Source: Bdellovibrionales bacterium (lineage in GTDB: Bacteria > Bdellovibrionota > Bdellovibrionia > Bdellovibrionales > UBA1609). Taken from it: a DNA stretch of 33,489 bases. Position 1 is the first letter of the stretch. Each line of letters begins with the position of its first letter. Below, in pieces: positions 30,720 through 33,489 of this stretch. Position numbers and translations under genes: made by a program. The notes beneath the pieces are model-generated. The model had not been told where the DNA came from. It saw nothing but the letters and a program-made list of their open reading frames with translations, and did not search any database. The stretch covers positions 1-33,489 of the forward strand of contig JAKUPT010000030.1 of assembly GCA_022450595.1 (NCBI GenBank), written 5' to 3'.

Positions 30720-31310
30720 ATGGCCATTTTAGAAGTATTAACATTTCCAAATCCGATTTTAAGAAGAAAGTCTCAGCCGGTGGAAAAGGTGGGTGAGGAT
30801 CTTAAAAAATTCACTCAAGATATGCTTGATACAATGTACAATCAACGAGGCATAGGCCTTGCCGCTCCTCAGGTCGGACGCCTTGAGCGCGTGATCGTGA
30901 TCGACACTCGTCCAAGAGATGAGTCTCGCTACGAAGATGAGGCCCAAACTGAACTTGAAAAAAACATTTCTCAACCACTAATTTTAATCAATCCAGAAGT
31001 GATTGAAAAAGACGGTGAAACCACTTACCCCGAGGGCTGCTTAAGTGTGCCGAGTTATTTTGAAGAGGTGAAACGTGCTGAGCACATAAAAGTGCGCATG
31101 CTCAACCTTGAAGGTGAAACGGTAGAATTTGAAGCTGATGGTTTATTAGCCATTTGCATTCAACATGAGATCGATCACTTGGATGGAAAACTGTTCATCG
31201 ATAGGCTCAGCCCTATTAAAGCTAACAGAATTAAAAGCAAAATTAAAAAGTATGGCTATCCTGAGCCCGAAAAAGAAACTGAAGACGAGCTAGAGTCAGA
31301 AAGAATCTAA
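30720..31310 (+). CDS. def: Peptide deformylase
   Basis: Removes the N-formyl group from new proteins; a metalloenzyme. The 196 residues hold all three family motifs: GIGLAAPQVG (about 44-53), EGCLSVPS with the metal-binding Cys107, and QHEIDHLDG with His149 and His153 and catalytic Glu150. A short acidic insertion (RDESRYEDEAQTELEK) lies between motifs one and two. I start at ATG 30720, preceded by GAGG; an in-frame TTG at 30708 adds four residues. Its stop overlaps the fmt start by one base (TAATG), so deformylase and formyltransferase are translationally coupled, a common arrangement. Confidence 0.96.
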   Translation: MAILEVLTFPNPILRRKSQPVEKVGEDLKKFTQDMLDTMYNQRGIGLAAPQVGRLERVIVIDTRPRDESRYEDEAQTELEKNISQPLILINPEVIEKDGETTYPEGCLSVPSYFEEVKRAEHIKVRMLNLEGETVEFEADGLLAICIQHEIDHLDGKLFIDRLSPIKANRIKSKIKKYGYPEPEKETEDELESERI

Positions 31311-32251
31311 TGAGTGTTGTTCGCGTAGTTTTTTTAGGAACACCAGATATTGCAGCTCATCAGCTAGAAGCATTGATTACTGACGATCACTTTGAAGTGG
31401 TAGGTGTAGTGACTCAACCCGACCGCCCAGCGGGGAGAAAAATGAAGCTGATGCCCAGTGCGGTCAAACAATTAGCCCTTGAGAAAAACCTTGAGGTAAT
31501 AACACCTGATAATATCAACACCTCAGAGTCCATTGAAAAAATTAAATCATGGGGAGCTGAGGCCGCTGTGGTGATTGCTTATGGACAGATTTTAAAACAA
31601 GAGTTTTTAGACTTATATCCTCAAAAAATTGTAAACCTTCATGCAAGCCTTCTTCCTCGCTGGCGAGGAGCCGCTCCCATTCAAAGAGCCATTATGGCTG
31701 GAGATGATAAAACCGGAATGAGTCTGCAAATTGTAACTAAAGCCTTAGACGCAGGCGACGTGATTGGCACTAGAAGTTTTTCCATCCATGACAAAATGGA
31801 CGCTCTGGATGTTTATGAACGAATGAAAAGCTTAGGTGCTGAGCTTTTACATGTAGAGTTTATGGACTACCTGCGTGGCAACTTGGCTCCTGTGCCGCAA
31901 AACAAAAAATATGTGACCTATGCCAAAAAACTTGAAAAGTCTGAAGCTAAAATTCAGTGGCATATGACAGCTCGTCAGATTTTTAATAACATTCGAGGCC
32001 TAAAAATGGGCCCGGGCTCTTATTGTCTGCGCCATGGGAAAAAGCTTAAAATTCACAAAGCCTTTCCCGTTCAGTATGACCATAAGAGCACACCAGGCAC
32101 AATCTTGTATGCTGATAAGTCTATCTTTAAAGTGGCATGCAAACAAAACGCTCTTGAAGTGGTTGAAGTGCAACCTGAGTCCAAACCTAAAATGTTAGTC
32201 AGTGAATATATTAAAGGTCATCCTGTCGAGCTGGGAGAACTGCTCGAATAG
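31310..32251 (+). CDS. fmt: Methionyl-tRNA formyltransferase
   Basis: Formylates initiator Met-tRNA with 10-formyl-tetrahydrofolate. The 313 residues are of normal length. The N-terminal formyltransferase domain shows VVFLGTPDIAAHQLEAL, VTQPDRPAGRKMKLMPSAVK (the tRNA-contacting basic loop), and the signature NLHASLLPRWRGAAPIQRAI with the catalytic Asn/His, plus TGMSLQIVTKALDAGDVI with the active-site Asp. The smaller C-terminal OB-like domain begins near KSEAKIQWHMTARQIFNNIR. It overlaps def by one base and is followed 20 bases later by rpe; all three read the same way. Confidence 0.96.
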   Translation: MSVVRVVFLGTPDIAAHQLEALITDDHFEVVGVVTQPDRPAGRKMKLMPSAVKQLALEKNLEVITPDNINTSESIEKIKSWGAEAAVVIAYGQILKQEFLDLYPQKIVNLHASLLPRWRGAAPIQRAIMAGDDKTGMSLQIVTKALDAGDVIGTRSFSIHDKMDALDVYERMKSLGAELLHVEFMDYLRGNLAPVPQNKKYVTYAKKLEKSEAKIQWHMTARQIFNNIRGLKMGPGSYCLRHGKKLKIHKAFPVQYDHKSTPGTILYADKSIFKVACKQNALEVVEVQPESKPKMLVSEYIKGHPVELGELLE

Positions 32252-32271
32252 CATTACTTGAGGGGGTCATT

Positions 32272-32928
32272 TTGAGTAAAGATCAATTTTTGGTAGCACC
32301 AAGTATTTTGTCTGCGGACTTTGCAAAACTTGGTGAAGAGATCAAAGCCATTGAAGCCGCCGGAGCTGATTGGATCCATGTGGATGTGATGGATGGCCAC
32401 TTTGTGCCAAACCTCACGATTGGAGCCCCCGTGGTGAAAGCTTTAAAGCCCGTTAGCACCAAACCTTTAGATGTGCACCTAATGATTGAAAAGCCCGAGC
32501 GGTATGTGGAAGATTTTGTGAAAGCCGGAGCCGACTACTTAACCATTCATGTTGAAGCCACAGATGAGGTGGAAAGCACATTAAAAAAGATTAAAGACTT
32601 AGGAGCAAAGCCCGGCATCACTCTTCGACCTAAAACTCCTTTAAAAGACATTGTGAGATACTTAGATCAAGTTAATCTAGTTTTGGTTATGACCGTAGAG
32701 CCTGGTTTTGGCGGGCAAAGTTTTATGAGTGATCAGGTGGAAAAAATCAATGAGCTTTCAAAATATATAAAAGAGAACGATTTAGATGTACTAATTGAAG
32801 TTGATGGTGGCATCAATGATCAAACAGCCAGAGAGTGTAAAAACGCTGATGTTTTAGTGGCTGGCAGTTACGTTTTTAAAAATGATTATAAAGTTGCAAT
32901 TGAAAAATTAAAACAAGCTAAGGGATAA
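32272..32928 (+). CDS. rpe: Ribulose-phosphate 3-epimerase
   Basis: Interconverts ribulose 5-phosphate and xylulose 5-phosphate in the pentose-phosphate pathway. A 218-residue TIM barrel with LVAPSILSADFAKLGEE, the metal-binding and catalytic WIHVDVMDGHFVPNLTIG, LDVHLMIEKPE, the MTVEPGFGGQSF loop, and EVDGGIND with the second catalytic Asp. The start codon is TTG (32272-32274), supported by the strong GAGGGGG site seven bases ahead and by agreement with the usual N-terminus; no ATG is near. It lies between fmt and hutH with short gaps (20 and 5 bases), so one transcript is likely. Confidence 0.96.
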   Translation: MSKDQFLVAPSILSADFAKLGEEIKAIEAAGADWIHVDVMDGHFVPNLTIGAPVVKALKPVSTKPLDVHLMIEKPERYVEDFVKAGADYLTIHVEATDEVESTLKKIKDLGAKPGITLRPKTPLKDIVRYLDQVNLVLVMTVEPGFGGQSFMSDQVEKINELSKYIKENDLDVLIEVDGGINDQTARECKNADVLVAGSYVFKNDYKVAIEKLKQAKG

Positions 32929-32933
32929 AGAAT

Positions 32934-33489
32934 ATGCTTAAGATTAATGGTTACGACATTACTATGAACTGCGTTTGGGATGTGGCTTATAAAAACCAAA
33001 AAGTAGAAATTGCCGACAGTGCTAAAGAAAAAATTATTGAATCAAGAGAATACATCGAAGGCCGAGTAAAAAACGGGGATGTGATTTATGGTGTGAACAC
33101 AGGCTTTGGAGCCTTTAGTGATGTTAAAATCAGTGAAGAAGAATTAATTCAACTGCAAAAAAACTTAATACGCTCTCACTGTGTGGGTGTGGGTGAGCCT
33201 TTTACCAAAGAGCAAACCAGAGCCATTATGCTTTTAAGAGCCAATGCTTTAGTGAGAGGCCATAGTGGAATTCGCGTAGAAGTGATCGAAAAGATTTTAG
33301 AATTTTTAAACAATGACCTTATCCCAGTGATTCCACAACAGGGCAGTGTGGGGGCCAGTGGAGACTTAGCGCCGCTATCTCATTTAGCTCTAGCTTTAAT
33401 TGGTGAAGGCAAAGTATGGGGCTCTGATGACAAACCTGTACATGTGAGCGAAGTTTTAAAACAAAAAAATATAGAACATTTAGAACTGA
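32934..33489 (+). CDS. hutH: Histidine ammonia-lyase, N-terminal part (cut by window edge)
   Basis: First step of histidine breakdown: non-oxidative deamination of histidine to urocanate. About 185 residues are visible from ATG 32934, five bases after rpe, with AAGGG in the rpe stop region. Seen are YGVNTGFGAFSDV, containing the catalytic Tyr52, and GSVGASGDLAPLSHLALALI, whose Ala-Ser-Gly cyclises to the MIO prosthetic group. Between them lies LIRSHCVGVGEPF and the RANALVRGHSGIR segment, all typical. The C-terminal two thirds are outside the window. The same fold includes phenylalanine and tyrosine ammonia-lyases; the SHCVGVG motif points to histidine. Its pairing with rpe rather than other hut genes is unusual. 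Confidence 0.93.
   Translation, partial: MLKINGYDITMNCVWDVAYKNQKVEIADSAKEKIIESREYIEGRVKNGDVIYGVNTGFGAFSDVKISEEELIQLQKNLIRSHCVGVGEPFTKEQTRAIMLLRANALVRGHSGIRVEVIEKILEFLNNDLIPVIPQQGSVGASGDLAPLSHLALALIGEGKVWGSDDKPVHVSEVLKQKNIEHLEL

Overview
The window is a densely packed piece of chromosome from a Gram-negative bacterium of low to moderate G+C content, judged by eye. It carries LPS transport (LptF/LptG-type permease), a predicted outer-membrane lipoprotein, several signal-peptide proteins, a sigma-54 activator, mitochondrial-type aconitase and a 2-oxoacid:acceptor oxidoreductase. Together with a two-gene archaeal-type topoisomerase VI, this suggests Bdellovibrionota or a related former deltaproteobacterial lineage. 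That placement is inference; there is no rRNA or tRNA here. TGA works as an ordinary stop codon in several genes. I see no insertion sequence, prophage or CRISPR array.

Layout. 1-316: 5' end of a reverse-strand nhaA. 386-3171: korAB oxidoreductase pair (reverse). 3278-6276: a sigma-54 response regulator translationally packed with a CdsA-like and a PlsC-like phospholipid gene (reverse). 6391-7614: serA (forward), then an AT-rich secreted Cys-rich protein. 9016-10392: a FAD-linked 2-hydroxyacid dehydrogenase gene broken by one in-frame TGA exactly where an invariant-looking glycine belongs. 10572-13298: a secreted protein, and a run bolA - monothiol glutaredoxin - DUF2892 - sensor kinase (reverse). 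13400-17018: a small HNH protein and the topoisomerase VI B and A subunits (forward); the B subunit has a 72-residue lysine-rich, histone-H1-like tail. 17015-20230: a 1071-residue beta-helix lipoprotein (reverse) whose stop overlaps that of the topoisomerase A subunit. 20457-22721: aconitase with a good terminator. 22927-23898: a secreted protein with a PD-(D/E)XK-like motif. 24122-27811: a five-gene run response regulator - nadC - birA - peroxiredoxin-like - GyrI/TEX264-like (reverse). 28033-29112: LPS permease. 29258-30594: a small secreted protein and a metallo-beta-lactamase-fold hydrolase (convergent). 30720-33489: def - fmt - rpe - hutH (forward, hutH cut by the window edge).

The genes mostly form short housekeeping operons: central carbon metabolism (korAB, acn, serA, rpe), Fe-S/redox handling (bolA, grx, aconitase as a client), cofactor synthesis (nadC, birA), translation start (def, fmt) and envelope synthesis (cdsA, plsC, lptF/G). 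The most unusual items are the topoisomerase VI with its basic tail, the single-codon lesion in the FAD dehydrogenase, the sigma-54 regulator joined to phospholipid genes, the membrane-anchored GyrI/TEX264-like protein, the secreted nuclease-like protein, and a dense cluster of palindromes at 27837-27885. No intergenic gap exceeds about 300 bases.
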